A DNA stretch of 50,896 bases from Bacillota bacterium (lineage in GTDB: Bacteria > Bacillota > Clostridia > Oscillospirales > Oscillospiraceae), in contig JALFUQ010000085.1 of NCBI GenBank assembly GCA_022784505.1, positions 1 to 50,896 of the forward strand. The letters are read 5' to 3'. The position numbers were made by a program, and so were the translations under genes. The notes under the pieces are model-generated. The model did not search any database and was not told the DNA's origin. It worked only from the letters and a program-made list of their open reading frames with translations. Shown one piece after another: positions 36,416 through 46,085 of this stretch (its first letter is position 1; each line of letters starts with the position of its first letter).

Positions 36416-36444
36416 ATTTTATAACATCTTACCGCCTTAATCAA
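36416..36444 (-). promoter_or_regulatory. Candidate promoter for smc-ftsY
   Basis: On the minus strand the sequence reads TTGATT, a 17-base spacer, then TAAAAT. The -35 overlaps the stop of the upstream radical SAM gene. The -10 lies 31 bases before the smc start. Confidence 0.5.
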
Positions 36445-37450
36445 GGCTAAGCAGCTTAATTTCGCCCGAATTTATGTCGGTCTGCGTGATTTTGAGCGAA
36501 CGAAGCTTAAATTTCGCTGTCAGCTCTGTCACATTGCAGCGGTGCTGGCCTATCATTTTAGACACATCGGATCTGTTAACACCGAGGACGACATGCTTAT
36601 CTGGTTCAATGCCGTCTAGAAGCTGCACCGCCTTATCAAGCATCATGCGCGATCGCACGAGTTCGCCCAGTGCAGGGTGATACGCCCCGCCCACAGCGTC
36701 GCCGCCGGAGAGGTCCTCGGTCGGGTTCAGCCCCATGCGGATGATTGGAATGCCCGCTTCGTCAAACAGCCTCGTTATCTTTGCGCACACCCGCACAGCA
36801 TCGGAAACGGTGTGCTCCTTGTAGGTTCCCGCCTTCCACATGTCGTAAAGCTCGGTGTCCCGCACAATGACCGTGGGGTAGATCCTCACGCCATCGGGGC
36901 GCAGGGCAATTATCTTTTTTGCCGTCTCAACGCAGCTTTCGTCCGTATCGCCGGGAAGGCCCGTCATCATTTGCAGGATGAGCTCAAAGCCCGCCTGCTT
37001 CACCATTATTGCGGCGTCCTCGACCTCTTTTGCGGTGTGGCCGCGGTTACTGAGCCAAAGCACCTTATCGCACAGTGACTGCGCGCCGAGCTCCACCGTC
37101 TGCACGGAGTATTTTTTGAGCCTCACGAGCGTTTCGGCATCTATCGCATCGGGGCGGGTCGAGAGCCTAATCGAGCTTATCGTGCCGTCGTCAAGATAGG
37201 GCTTTGCAGCCTCAAAAAGTGCCGTTTGCTCGGCCACGGGTATGGCCGTGAAGCTTCCTCCATAAAACGCCAACTGCCGCTTTGCCCCTTTAGGGGGCAA
37301 GGCGGCTGCGTTCTCTATTGCGGATTTGACCGTTTGTGCCGTTGCGGGCTCGGTGTGGCCGGAAATGCGTCTCTGATTGCAGAACACGCAGTCGTTCGGA
37401 CAGCCGAGGTGCGGCACGAAAACGGGTATGATACTGTTTCTTGCTGTCAT
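36437..37450 (-). CDS. Elp3-like radical SAM protein
   Basis: The 337-residue protein has a radical SAM cluster motif in PHLGCPNDCVFCNQRRISG (cysteines at about 17, 21 and 24), YGGSFTAIP, STRPDAID (about 98), VELGAQSLCD, and QMMTGLPGDTDES, followed by an Elp3/YhcC-like C-terminal domain. Similar genes sit between rnc and smc in many Clostridia; the substrate is unknown. The start overlaps the rnc stop (ATGA). Confidence 0.9.
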   Translation of the reverse strand: MTARNSIIPVFVPHLGCPNDCVFCNQRRISGHTEPATAQTVKSAIENAAALPPKGAKRQLAFYGGSFTAIPVAEQTALFEAAKPYLDDGTISSIRLSTRPDAIDAETLVRLKKYSVQTVELGAQSLCDKVLWLSNRGHTAKEVEDAAIMVKQAGFELILQMMTGLPGDTDESCVETAKKIIALRPDGVRIYPTVIVRDTELYDMWKAGTYKEHTVSDAVRVCAKITRLFDEAGIPIIRMGLNPTEDLSGGDAVGGAYHPALGELVRSRMMLDKAVQLLDGIEPDKHVVLGVNRSDVSKMIGQHRCNVTELTAKFKLRSLKITQTDINSGEIKLLSLD

Positions 37451-38121
37451 TTATTTAGCTTCTTCAATGCCTGACAGGCTGCTGCCTGCTCGGCCTCCTT
37501 CTTTGTCCTGCCGCTGCCCTCACCGATAACCTCGCCGTTGAGGCTGACGCTCGCGGAGAATACCTTTGCGTGGTCGGGACCCGACTCACCGGTGGGCGCA
37601 TATGTGAGCACCTGGCCGCTCTTTTGCTGTACAAGCTCCTGAAGCTCCGTCTTGTAATCGGCCGCGTGGTGCGCCTCGATGCTCTCGGGGCTTAGGATCA
37701 TGCGCTCAATGAAGCTTTCGGGTGCAGCGATACCGCCGTCAAGAAACATTGCGGCGATGACCGCCTCGACAGCGTCTGCGAGAATAGACGGCCTTGTCCT
37801 GCCGCCATTTTTTTCCTCACCGTGACCCATGCGCAGATACCTGCCTAAGTCAAGGTCAAGTGCAACGCCGTGCAGGCTCTGCTCACACACAAGCTCGGCA
37901 CGCAGCCTCGTCATTTTACCCTCGGACAGCGTGGGCTGCATGGAATACAGGTGTTTTGCAGTTACAAAGCCGAGCACCGAGTCGCCCAAAAACTCAAGAC
38001 GTTCGTTGCTGGAAATGCCCTCTGCCCTGTTCTCGTTTGCGTACGAGCTGTGGGTGAGCGCGTTTTTCAAAAGCTCACTGTTTTTAAATGTGTAGTTTAA
38101 TTTTTTCTCAAGCTCTTTCAA
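37447..38121 (-). CDS. rnc: Ribonuclease III
   Basis: The 224-residue dsRNA endonuclease processes rRNA. It has LTHSSYANENR (about 22), the signature NERLEFLGDSVLGFV (about 39-53) with catalytic Glu/Asp, LADAVEAVIAAMFLDGG (about 113), and a C-terminal dsRBD (about 155-224) with YKTELQELVQQKSGQVLTY and GEGSGRTKKEAEQAAA. Its start lies 3 bases after the plsX stop. No acpP or fabD lies between plsX and rnc. Confidence 0.97.
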   Translation of the reverse strand: MKELEKKLNYTFKNSELLKNALTHSSYANENRAEGISSNERLEFLGDSVLGFVTAKHLYSMQPTLSEGKMTRLRAELVCEQSLHGVALDLDLGRYLRMGHGEEKNGGRTRPSILADAVEAVIAAMFLDGGIAAPESFIERMILSPESIEAHHAADYKTELQELVQQKSGQVLTYAPTGESGPDHAKVFSASVSLNGEVIGEGSGRTKKEAEQAAACQALKKLNK

Positions 38122-38124
38122 TTT

Positions 38125-39138
38125 TTACGCTTCCTCTGAGATACGCATATATTCAACATTCTTAACGATATCATCTATCATGCCCGACGCGGCAAAATTC
38201 ATTGCCTGACGGATGGCGGCGAAAAACGCCTCGTCGCCGGACGAGCCGTGCGCCTTGATAACGGGCTTGGAGATGCCCAAAAGCGCAGTTCCGCCGACCT
38301 CGTTGGGATCCATCCTTTTGGCAACGCCCTTTATATCCTTCTTGATCATCGCAGCTGCGAGCATGTTCTTGGGGCTTTTCTTAAGGACGCCCTTAATCTC
38401 GGTAAACAGCCACTTTGCAACGCCCTCGGCGGTCTTGAGGGCGATATTGCCCGAAAAGCCATCTGCAACAACGACATCAACGCCGCCTAAAAGCATAGTG
38501 CTTGCCTCGACATTGCCGACAAAGTTTATCCTGCCTGCGTCGTTTGCGGCCTTCAAAAGCTTGTACGTCTCGTGCTGGAGCTCGCCGCCCTTGGTCTCCT
38601 CAACTCCGATATTGAGAAGTCCGACGCGGGGGTTATCGATGTTCATGATGCGCTTTGCATAGAAGCTGCCCATGTAGCCAAACTGGAGAAGATACTCTGG
38701 TGTGCACTCGGCATTCGCGCCGCAGTCAATGAGCATGAGGCCGTTTTCGTTGCTCGGGAACACAGGTGCCATTGCCGCACGGCGAACACCGTGGACGCGC
38801 TTGACGATAAGCGTTGCACCGGTGAGCAGTGCTCCCGTTGAGCCTGCCGAGACCATTGCGTCGCCCTCTCCGTTTTTGAGCATGGTAAGTCCAACTGCCA
38901 TGGACGAATTTTTCTTGCGACGGACTGCGGTACTGGGGTCGTCGTGCATCGTGATGACCTCGGGCGTGTCAACAATGCTCAAGCCATTGCGGTCAACGCC
39001 TTCAAGGCATCTTTCTATATCGTCCTTGCGGCCTACGAGGCAAAGCTCAACGCCCAATCTGTCTCTTGCGAGAACCGCTCCCTTTACTATGGCTTCCGGT
39101 GCGTTATCGCCGCCCATTGCGTCAACGATTATCTTCAC
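38125..39138 (-). CDS. plsX: Phosphate acyltransferase PlsX
   Basis: PlsX makes acyl-phosphate from acyl-ACP for phospholipid synthesis. The 337-residue protein starts [20 protein letters not shown], has [16 protein letters not shown] (about 97), [19 protein letters not shown] (about 134), [20 protein letters not shown] and [18 protein letters not shown] (about 280). These are the standard blocks. It overlaps the trmFO stop by 17 bases. Confidence 0.97.
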   Translation of the reverse strand: MKIIVDAMGGDNAPEAIVKGAVLARDRLGVELCLVGRKDDIERCLEGVDRNGLSIVDTPEVITMHDDPSTAVRRKKNSSMAVGLTMLKNGEGDAMVSAGSTGALLTGATLIVKRVHGVRRAAMAPVFPSNENGLMLIDCGANAECTPEYLLQFGYMGSFYAKRIMNIDNPRVGLLNIGVEETKGGELQHETYKLLKAANDAGRINFVGNVEASTMLLGGVDVVVADGFSGNIALKTAEGVAKWLFTEIKGVLKKSPKNMLAAAMIKKDIKGVAKRMDPNEVGGTALLGISKPVIKAHGSSGDEAFFAAIRQAMNFAASGMIDDIVKNVEYMRISEEA

Positions 39139-40447
39139 GGCAGAAGACCTCCTTATCCATCAGTTCATCTATAATTTTAAGCGATCTTGCGGATATCTCC
39201 GCATTCTTGTTTCTCTTGCCCTTAACGCGATAGCCGAGTGGGGTCATGATGCCGAAGTTGATATTCATCGGCTGGAAGTCGCCGACGCTGCCGCCGGAAA
39301 TGTACAGTCCCAGCGCGCCGATCGCAGTCTCCTGCGGGAAGTTCACCGGCTCAAGCCCCAAAAGCCTTGCGGCAGTTTCGATGCCGACGAGCATGCCGGA
39401 GGCAGCAGACTCAACATAGCCCTCAACGCCGGTCATCTGTCCGGCAAAGCTGATGCGCGGGTCTGACTTTAGCCTGTAATAGCGGTCGAGCAGATGCGGT
39501 GAATTAAGATATGTATTGCGGTGCATGACACCGTAGCGGACAAACTCGGCATTCCTGAGCGCCGGTATCATGGAAAACACGCGTTTTTGCTCGCCCCAAG
39601 TCAGGTGCGTCTGGAAGCCGACAAGGTTATAAATCGTGCCGTCGGCATTATCCCGCCGGAGCTGAACAACTGCGTAGTTATCCTTGCCCGTTCTCGGGTC
39701 ACGCAGGCCGACGGGCTTCAGAGGGCCGAAGCGCAGCGTCTCCTCGCCGCGGCGCGCCATGACCTCAACAGGCATGCAGCCTTCAAACACTCCGCCGTCG
39801 TCAAAGCCGTGGACGGGTGCCTCCTTTGCCGAGGCAAGCTCCTTTACGAACGCCTTGTACTCCTCCTCGTTCATCGGGCAGTTTACATAATCAGCCGTGC
39901 CCTTGTCGTAGCGGGATGCGAAAAACGCGCTGTCCATGTCGACGCTCTCAAGCGTAACGATGGGGGCGACGGCATCGTAAAAGTGCAGTCCCGTACAGTT
40001 GCACAGCTTTTCTAGCTTCTCGGCAAGCGCGTCGCTTGTGAGAGGACCGGTCGCCACAACAAGCTCGCCCTCGGGTAAATCTGTTGCTTCCTCGTATACA
40101 AGCTCAATATTCGGGCAGGACTTGATCTTATCGGTTATATACCTTGAAAATCCCTCACGGTCAACGGCAAGCGCACCTCCGGCGGCGACACGGTTACTGT
40201 CGGCACTTTCCATTATGAGCGAGCCCATTTTTCGCATCTCCGCCTTTAAAAGGCCGACGGCATTTGTAAGCTCGTCGCTGCGCAGGGAGTTTGAGCACAC
40301 GAGCTCGGCAAAATATTCCGATGTGTGCGCCGGGGTCATCTTATTCGGCTTCATCTCATAAAGCCTTACCTCGATGCCCCGCTTTGCTAGCTGCCATGCA
40401 CATTCGCAGCCTGCAAGTCCGGCGCCGAGTACCGTGACTTTTTTCAT
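39122..40447 (-). CDS. trmFO: Methylenetetrahydrofolate--tRNA-(uracil-5-)-methyltransferase TrmFO
   Basis: TrmFO makes m5U54 in tRNA using methylene-THF and FADH2. The 441-residue protein begins with the FAD site [20 protein letters not shown], followed by [24 protein letters not shown] (about 50), and later [20 protein letters not shown] (about 340) and MNINFGIM near the C-terminus. Complete. It follows topA by 6 bases in the same operon. Confidence 0.97.
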   Translation of the reverse strand: MKKVTVLGAGLAGCECAWQLAKRGIEVRLYEMKPNKMTPAHTSEYFAELVCSNSLRSDELTNAVGLLKAEMRKMGSLIMESADSNRVAAGGALAVDREGFSRYITDKIKSCPNIELVYEEATDLPEGELVVATGPLTSDALAEKLEKLCNCTGLHFYDAVAPIVTLESVDMDSAFFASRYDKGTADYVNCPMNEEEYKAFVKELASAKEAPVHGFDDGGVFEGCMPVEVMARRGEETLRFGPLKPVGLRDPRTGKDNYAVVQLRRDNADGTIYNLVGFQTHLTWGEQKRVFSMIPALRNAEFVRYGVMHRNTYLNSPHLLDRYYRLKSDPRISFAGQMTGVEGYVESAASGMLVGIETAARLLGLEPVNFPQETAIGALGLYISGGSVGDFQPMNINFGIMTPLGYRVKGKRNKNAEISARSLKIIDELMDKEVFCREDNR

Positions 40448-40453
40448 AAATGC

Positions 40454-42640
40454 TTATTCCTTAGCTTTCTTTGTACTGGTCTTTTTCTTTGCGGCGGGCT
40501 TTTTGTCGTCAGACTTTGCCGCCGTTTTTTTCTTATAGCCCCGTTTTTCTTCGGGGACGAATTCCGAGCATTCCTCGTTGATGCAGAAGGCTTTCTTCTG
40601 TCCCTTACCGCTGGGCTTGAACAGGGTCTTGCCGCAGCTCGGGCAGTAGTCCTTGGTTGGTACATACCATGTCATGAAGCCGCAGTCAGCGCCGCGCTCG
40701 CAGGCATAGAAGGTATAGCCTTTTTTGGAGGTACGCTTGAGTATCCTGCTGCCGCACTTGGGGCATTTCCCGGGCATCTCGATGACGAGCGGCTTTGTAA
40801 AGCTGCACTCGGGATACGCAGGGCATGCAAGGAAGCGGCCGAATTTGCCGGATTTTACGACCATCTGCTTGCCGCAGACATCACAGTATTCGTCGCTGAG
40901 CTCGTCGGGCACCTTTATCCTCACGCCCTCGAGCGCCTTTTCGGCGTTATCGAGCTCAACGGAGAAATCGCCGTAAAACTCATGCAGGAGATCTTTCCAA
41001 TAGAGCTTGCCGGACTCGACGCTGTCGAGTTCTTCCTCCATGTGGTTTGTGAACTTAAGGTCGACGATGTCGGGAAAGCGCTCCATCATGAGCTCAGTCA
41101 CGACAACGCCGAGGTTCGTGGGCTTTAGATACTTGCCGTCCTTTACGACATACTCGTGCGAGGTTATCGTCGAGATGGTCGGCGCATAGGTCGACGGTCT
41201 GCCGATGCCCTTTTCCTCCATCGCACGGATGAGAGTGGCCTCGGTGTAACGTGCTGGCGGCTGGGTAAACTGCTGCTCGGGCAGCATCTTTTCAAGATAC
41301 ACCCGCTCACTGGCCTGAAGGTCGGGCAGCTTCTTTCGCAGCTCGTCAGACTCCTCGTCCTTGCTCTCCTCATAAACGGCTGTGTAGCCTGCAAACTTGA
41401 GCTCAGAGTAATTCGAGCGGAAAATGTGACCGTTTGACTCAACATCGACGACGACATTATCGTACACCGAGTTTGCCATCTGGCATGCGGTGAAGCGCCC
41501 CCAGATAAGGCGGTAGAGCCTGTACTGCTCGGGGGTCAGATCCTTGCGCACACGCTCGGGCGTGAGCTCGATATTCGTCGGGCGGATAGCCTCGTGAGCG
41601 TCCTGTGCGCCGGATTTGGTCTTGTAAACACGGAACGAGCCGTGGTAATACTCCTTGCCATAGCGCTCGATGATGAAATTCTTCGCCGCCATGAGCGCCT
41701 CATCGGAAAGGCGCAGAGAGTCGGTACGCATGTAAGTTATAAGGCCTACCGTGCCCTGCCCTGCAATATCAACGCCTTCGTAAAGCTGCTGGGCAATAGA
41801 CATGGTGCGTCTAGGGGTCATGCCCAAGCGGCGGGAAGCCTCCTGCTGGAGCGTGGAGGTTATAAACGGGGGCGATGGACTGCGATGCTTTTTGCCGCGC
41901 TTGACTGTTTTTATCACAAACGGCTCGTCCTGCGTTTCAGCGATGACAGCGTTGACCTCGTCCTCAGAGTGCAGCTCAAGCTTCTTATCGTCCTTGCCGT
42001 AGTAGCGCGCGGTGAAATCAGCGTCGGTCTCGTCGCAGTTTAGTACCGCGTCGAGCAGCCAATACTCCTCGCGCACGAAGCTTTCTATCTCTTTCTCGCG
42101 GTCGACAACCATTCTCGTTGCGACCGATTGAACACGGCCTGCCGAAAGGCCGCGCTTTATCTTTTTCCAAAGCAGCGGAGAGAGCTTGTAGCCCACAAGT
42201 CGGTCAAGAAGTCTTCTCGCCTGCTGGGCATCGACAAGATCCTTGTCGATATCGCGAGGATTGCCTACGCTCTCGGTTACTACCTTTTTCGTTATCTCGT
42301 TAAAGGTCACTCGCCTTGCCTTATCGTCCGGCAGGGCAAGCAGTTCCTTTAAATGCCACGATATAGCCTCACCCTCACGGTCAGGGTCGGTCGCGAGATA
42401 GACGGTCTTTGCGCTCTTGCTGAGCTTTTTAAGAGTGTCTATAACGTCCTTGTGATCCTTGACCGGAATGTACTTCGGCTCAAAATCGTTCTCTATATCG
42501 ATACCAAGCGTGCTCTTGGGGAGGTCACGCAGGTGTCCCATGGACGCGACGACCTTATAGTCGTCGCCCAGATATTTCTCAATAGTCTTCGCCTTTGCAG
42601 GTGATTCAACAATTACCAAATTCTTTTTTGCACTTGGCAT
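40454..42640 (-). CDS. topA: DNA topoisomerase I
   Basis: This type IA enzyme relaxes negative supercoils. The 728-residue protein has the TOPRIM start LVIVESPAKAKTIEKYLG, ATDPDREGEAISWHLKE (about 75-91), GLSAGRVQSVATRM (about 150), and the active-site Tyr segment GLITYMRTDSLRLS (about 300). Downstream are TYAPTISTI and two or three C-terminal zinc ribbons (CDVCGKQM; CPKCGSRIL; YCPSCGKTL), then a Lys-rich tail. The extra ribbon and basic tail are within family variation. The start abuts the dprA stop. Confidence 0.98.
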   Translation of the reverse strand: MPSAKKNLVIVESPAKAKTIEKYLGDDYKVVASMGHLRDLPKSTLGIDIENDFEPKYIPVKDHKDVIDTLKKLSKSAKTVYLATDPDREGEAISWHLKELLALPDDKARRVTFNEITKKVVTESVGNPRDIDKDLVDAQQARRLLDRLVGYKLSPLLWKKIKRGLSAGRVQSVATRMVVDREKEIESFVREEYWLLDAVLNCDETDADFTARYYGKDDKKLELHSEDEVNAVIAETQDEPFVIKTVKRGKKHRSPSPPFITSTLQQEASRRLGMTPRRTMSIAQQLYEGVDIAGQGTVGLITYMRTDSLRLSDEALMAAKNFIIERYGKEYYHGSFRVYKTKSGAQDAHEAIRPTNIELTPERVRKDLTPEQYRLYRLIWGRFTACQMANSVYDNVVVDVESNGHIFRSNYSELKFAGYTAVYEESKDEESDELRKKLPDLQASERVYLEKMLPEQQFTQPPARYTEATLIRAMEEKGIGRPSTYAPTISTITSHEYVVKDGKYLKPTNLGVVVTELMMERFPDIVDLKFTNHMEEELDSVESGKLYWKDLLHEFYGDFSVELDNAEKALEGVRIKVPDELSDEYCDVCGKQMVVKSGKFGRFLACPAYPECSFTKPLVIEMPGKCPKCGSRILKRTSKKGYTFYACERGADCGFMTWYVPTKDYCPSCGKTLFKPSGKGQKKAFCINEECSEFVPEEKRGYKKKTAAKSDDKKPAAKKKTSTKKAKE

Positions 42641-43858
42641 TTAGCTGTCCTCACTTCGTTTTATATTCAATGTAAAGCGTTTACCCGATTGCTGGCTGAC
42701 GCAACCCTTGAGCTGCAATAGCGTAAGATCGGCAAGCACCTTTGCCGGAGAAAGGCCCGTGCGCTCAATGATCTCATCTACCTGCATCGCCTCCCTGTCC
42801 ATGGCAGACACGATGCTCAGCTGCGACTGGCTTAAGCTCTCGAGCTGTGTCTTCAAGTCAATATATTCCGCGGTGTCGGGCTTGTCAATGACTTTTTTTG
42901 TTGCTTTGTGTGTTTTTTCGGTTTTGACAGACTCGCTTTGTTCGGACTTAACACTGCTCCCGGGTATCCGCTCGTCCGAGCGCTTTATCTTGTCGGGATA
43001 GAGCTTTGCAAATTCACACATCACGTCCCAGCCCTCGGTAACGGGCTTTGCACCGTCCTTGAGCATTGCGTTAGTTCCTGCGCAGTTTTCGCTGTCGGCA
43101 TTGCCGGGAACGGCAAATATCTCCTTGCCCTGCTCGACGGCTTCGTCGACAAAAAGTCTGGTCCCGCTTTTAAACGGAGCTTCGACAACCACAACGCCGA
43201 CGGAAAGTCCCGCTGCGATGCGGTTTCTGGCACGGAAAAACTGCCGGTGCACTCCAGCACCGGGCGGATATTCGCTCACGAGCGCGCCTCGGACCGCAAG
43301 CTCCTCGGCCATTTTGCCATGGGCATGCTCATGCGGAACGCCGAGAACTCCGACGCATTTGCCTTCTGCGATGAGTGTACCCTCAGCGCCGGCAGCGTCT
43401 ATACCCTTGGTAAGACCCGAGACGACGACACCGCCGCATTTCGCTATCTCAAAGCCGAGCTTGCGCCCCATCTTGATGCCGTACGGGCTTGCGTTGCGCG
43501 TGCCGATGACGGCTATGGCCGGTTCCTCGTCTATCTTGGGAAGTCTGCCCTTTACATAGATGACGGGCGGCGGGGCGTAGATATTCTTGAGTCTGACAGG
43601 GTAGCAAGGGTCTTCTACGGAGACAACCTCGACATTCTGCATTTTGCATTTGTCGATAGTGCGCAGTGCCGAGGAAAGATCGCGCTTTTCCAAGTCCTCC
43701 GCACCCTCTGACCGCCTGCCGAGCAGCCTAGTTATCTCGCCCTTAGGTGCTTCATACATTGCCTCGGGGCTGCCGTAATGCTTCAGAAGGACGGCCTTCG
43801 CCCTCGGACTTAGCTTTGCCGAGGTCGACAACCAAAGCCAGTATTCGATAGCTGACAC
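42641..43858 (-). CDS. dprA: DNA processing protein DprA/Smf
   Basis: DprA loads RecA on incoming single-stranded DNA in transformation. The 405-residue protein has a SAM-like N-terminal domain (1-100), the Rossmann core with AVIGTRNASPYG, VVSGLTKGIDAAGAEG and the FFRARNRIAAGLSVGVVVVE segment, and FAVPGNADSENCAGTN. A linker rich in Lys, Ser and Glu is followed by a winged-helix DNA-binding domain (about 340-395: MDREAMQVDEIIERTGLSPA). The start is GTG 43858, 7 bases after GGAGG. A 20-codon upstream extension would overlap the previous gene. Together with comEC it suggests transformability. Confidence 0.93.
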   Translation of the reverse strand: MSAIEYWLWLSTSAKLSPRAKAVLLKHYGSPEAMYEAPKGEITRLLGRRSEGAEDLEKRDLSSALRTIDKCKMQNVEVVSVEDPCYPVRLKNIYAPPPVIYVKGRLPKIDEEPAIAVIGTRNASPYGIKMGRKLGFEIAKCGGVVVSGLTKGIDAAGAEGTLIAEGKCVGVLGVPHEHAHGKMAEELAVRGALVSEYPPGAGVHRQFFRARNRIAAGLSVGVVVVEAPFKSGTRLFVDEAVEQGKEIFAVPGNADSENCAGTNAMLKDGAKPVTEGWDVMCEFAKLYPDKIKRSDERIPGSSVKSEQSESVKTEKTHKATKKVIDKPDTAEYIDLKTQLESLSQSQLSIVSAMDREAMQVDEIIERTGLSPAKVLADLTLLQLKGCVSQQSGKRFTLNIKRSEDS

Positions 43859-43871
43859 GCCGCTGCCTCCT

Positions 43872-44630
43872 TTATTTTGACATCTCCCACATGATGACCG
43901 ACGCTGCGACCGCAGCATTCAGTGACTCCGATTCGGGGTTCATGGGGATTATGATCTCGCCGCCGCAAACGTCCAAAAGCTCCGGTGAAAGTCCCCTGCC
44001 CTCGCTGCCTATCGAAACGCAGGCTCTATGAATTTCGACATTGCGCAGGTCGGCAGCCTTATCGCTGAGTGCCGCGCCGAAAAGCGGCAGCGCCTGCTTT
44101 TGCGTAAGTTCGTCAAGCTCGGCTATGCTCATTGTGAGTACTCTTTGGCGAAATATTGCGCCCATGCTCGCGCGCACGGTCTTGGGATTATACAGGTCAG
44201 CGCATGCACCGACCAAGATGACAGCGTCGATATTGAACGCATTTGCCGTTCTTATCACCGTACCAACGTTGCCCGGATCCTGAAGGTTTTCCAATACGAT
44301 GGCGCGCTCGAGCTTAAAGTTCTCGTCACGCTTTGGCATCTTTACGGTAAACACAGGGCCGCCGCTCGACTTTAACGGCGATGCATACTCAAAAAGCTCG
44401 GCAGGTGCAGTGTACTGCACGACAGACTCGGGAAGCTCGACCTCCTCAGCCTTCTCCTTCCATAGTACGCAGCACAGCTGCGCACCGCAATGGAGCGCTT
44501 CACGCAGGGTCTTTAACCCGTCGCAGACATATTCGCCGCAGGAATATCTGTACTCTCTGTCGCCTGCGATCGAGCGAAAATGACATATTATCCTGTTTTT
44601 TCTCGAAGTTATATTTTCCATAAGGTTCAT
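43872..44630 (-). CDS. SpoU/TrmH family RNA 2'-O-methyltransferase (RlmB-like)
   Basis: The 252-residue SPOUT enzyme has an N-terminal substrate-binding domain (about 1-100) and the knot motifs: LENLQDPGNVGTVIRTANAF (about 112-131, motif 1), IGSEGRGLSPELL (about 208, motif 2) and IPMNPESESLNAAVAASVIM (motif 3). The RNA target (23S rRNA or tRNA) cannot be set from sequence. Two starts are possible (44630 or 44621), neither with a ribosome site; a promoter abuts the first. It begins the long operon to the radical SAM gene. Confidence 0.9.
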   Translation of the reverse strand: MNLMENITSRKNRIICHFRSIAGDREYRYSCGEYVCDGLKTLREALHCGAQLCCVLWKEKAEEVELPESVVQYTAPAELFEYASPLKSSGGPVFTVKMPKRDENFKLERAIVLENLQDPGNVGTVIRTANAFNIDAVILVGACADLYNPKTVRASMGAIFRQRVLTMSIAELDELTQKQALPLFGAALSDKAADLRNVEIHRACVSIGSEGRGLSPELLDVCGGEIIIPMNPESESLNAAVAASVIMWEMSK

Positions 44631-44658
44631 AATATATCACATACTCCTGCTTTGTCAA
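44631..44658 (-). promoter_or_regulatory. Promoter abutting the rlmB-like start
   Basis: On the minus strand the sequence reads TTGACA, a 16-base spacer, then TATATT, whose last base directly precedes the ATG at 44630. Transcription would begin about 7 bases later, near the second ATG (44621), giving a leaderless or nearly leaderless mRNA. Confidence 0.55.
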
Positions 44659-44731
44659 ACGATTGCCTACATTATTTAAACATAGTCAATATTTAAACGG
44701 AAAGTTTTTTGTAATATGTTGTAGCTTTTTG

Positions 44732-44760
44732 ATGACAAGCTGTTCATTTTGTGGTAGGAT
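44732..44760 (+). promoter_or_regulatory. Candidate promoter for the phosphodiester glycosidase gene
   Basis: ATGACA, a 17-base spacer and TAGGAT lie 33 bases upstream of the proposed ATT start. The GGTAGGAT element matches the -10 region of the RHS-cassette promoters. Confidence 0.5.
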
Positions 44761-44793
44761 GATATTTACCTCATCCGAGAGGAGGCAATAGAA

Positions 44794-46077
44794 ATTAAAC
44801 TCGTAAGCTCAAAATCCAGAAGAACGCCCCAAGCCAGGGATAAAACCGAGCCTAAGCGCCGCCGCGAGCCGGAGCTTAAAGATATAATCACCCCCCCAAT
44901 TTCAGAAAATGGGGTCAAGAAGAAAAAGCGAAGCCTGAAGAAAAGGCTCATTACATTCTTCTGCGTGATAGCATTTCTCGTAGGCTCATATTTCTTTTTG
45001 GTCTACACCAACATTCCGTTTATAAAAAACCTCCGCGATGCGTATATCGAAACTGCAATGTCCACAATGACGCATCAGTGGCTGGCCGAGTGGTTCTTCC
45101 CCCAGTCTGTCATTGACGAGGTCATGAGCCGTATGCACGAGGCCGAGGACAAGCAAGTCGGCATCGAAAGCAAGTGGAAGGACGATCCCATCGAGAAGGC
45201 TAACAACGACTTTTACGCGATGTTCGACGAGCTTGACAAATCGGCGCTCGAAGCCTACCTTGCCGAGCACCCGGAGAGTAAGAGAGCAAGCCTCTTGGAT
45301 CTTGACATCAACGAGGCCGGCATAAACGACGACGGCACAACGCTGACCACAAAGCAGGGCGATCAGGTACTTGCAATAAGCGGCAAGCATAAGCTCATGC
45401 TCGTGCGCGTCAAGGGCTCGGGCTATCAGGGTGTTCTTGCGATACTCAAGGACGCAAAGGATCTTCGGTGCTGTCCCGCGCAGTATCTCGGTTCGATCGG
45501 CGAGGTGCTTGAAAGCATCGTCCCGAGAAACAACGGCGTTCTCGGTATCAACGGCAGCGGCTTTTCAGACTGGAAGGGTGTCGGCAACGGCGGCAAGCTA
45601 AAGGGCTATGCCATGTGCAGCGGCGTGGAGTACGGCAAGCACTTTACCGACAGCCGCAAGCGCCTTGAGCTGCGCGACGACAACAAGATATACATAGTCG
45701 ACTCCAAAACCGAAACCACACCGGGCACAAGAGATGCCGTTGAGTTCAGGCCCGCACTCATCATTGACGGTGTTCCGCTCGTTGACGAGCTCTCGGGCTT
45801 CATGTCCATCCAACCTCGCTGCGTCGTAGGTCAGTCAAAAGACGGCGATGTGCTCATGCTTGTCATAGAGGGTCGACTGGTCGGCCGCTCGCTCGGCATC
45901 GGTCTTCCCGAATGCACGAAGATAATGCAGCGCTACGATGCATACCAGGCCATGAATATGGACGGCGGTACGAGCGCCGTGATGTGGTACGACGGCGAGT
46001 ATGTCACAAAGTGCTCCAACCCCGCCATAACCTGCCGCTATCTCCCCGACGCGTGGATATACGGCTACGCTGCGTAA
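44794..46077 (+). CDS. Membrane-anchored phosphodiester glycosidase (NAGPA/DUF2233 domain)
   Basis: The in-frame start is proposed to be ATT at 44794, 8 bases after GAGAGGAGG; the next usual start codon, GTG 44965, would cut off the basic cytoplasmic tail and the first turn of the membrane helix. The resulting 427-residue protein has a Lys/Arg-rich N-terminus (1-50), one helix (about 52-74), an external linker and a NAGPA domain (about 160-427). That domain contains GVLGINGSGFSDWKG, ALIIDGVPLVDE, QPRCVVGQSKDG and NMDGGTSAVMWYDGE. Such domains cleave phosphodiester-linked sugars, possibly on cell-wall polymers. The C7 tract at about 44891 could also hide a sequencing indel. Confidence 0.8.
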   Translation: MKLVSSKSRRTPQARDKTEPKRRREPELKDIITPPISENGVKKKKRSLKKRLITFFCVIAFLVGSYFFLVYTNIPFIKNLRDAYIETAMSTMTHQWLAEWFFPQSVIDEVMSRMHEAEDKQVGIESKWKDDPIEKANNDFYAMFDELDKSALEAYLAEHPESKRASLLDLDINEAGINDDGTTLTTKQGDQVLAISGKHKLMLVRVKGSGYQGVLAILKDAKDLRCCPAQYLGSIGEVLESIVPRNNGVLGINGSGFSDWKGVGNGGKLKGYAMCSGVEYGKHFTDSRKRLELRDDNKIYIVDSKTETTPGTRDAVEFRPALIIDGVPLVDELSGFMSIQPRCVVGQSKDGDVLMLVIEGRLVGRSLGIGLPECTKIMQRYDAYQAMNMDGGTSAVMWYDGEYVTKCSNPAITCRYLPDAWIYGYAA

Positions 46078-46085
46078 TACATCAC

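Noticed and set aside
44732..44760. Common regulator binding site shared by the glycosidase promoter and the RHS promoters
   Set aside because: Only the GGTAGGAT part is shared, which is explained by a similar -10 element; the rest differs.
44888..44911. Hairpin CCCCAATTTC...GAAAATGGGG inside the phosphodiester glycosidase gene as a terminator
   Set aside because: No T-run follows and it lies inside the frame; the stem has a mismatch.
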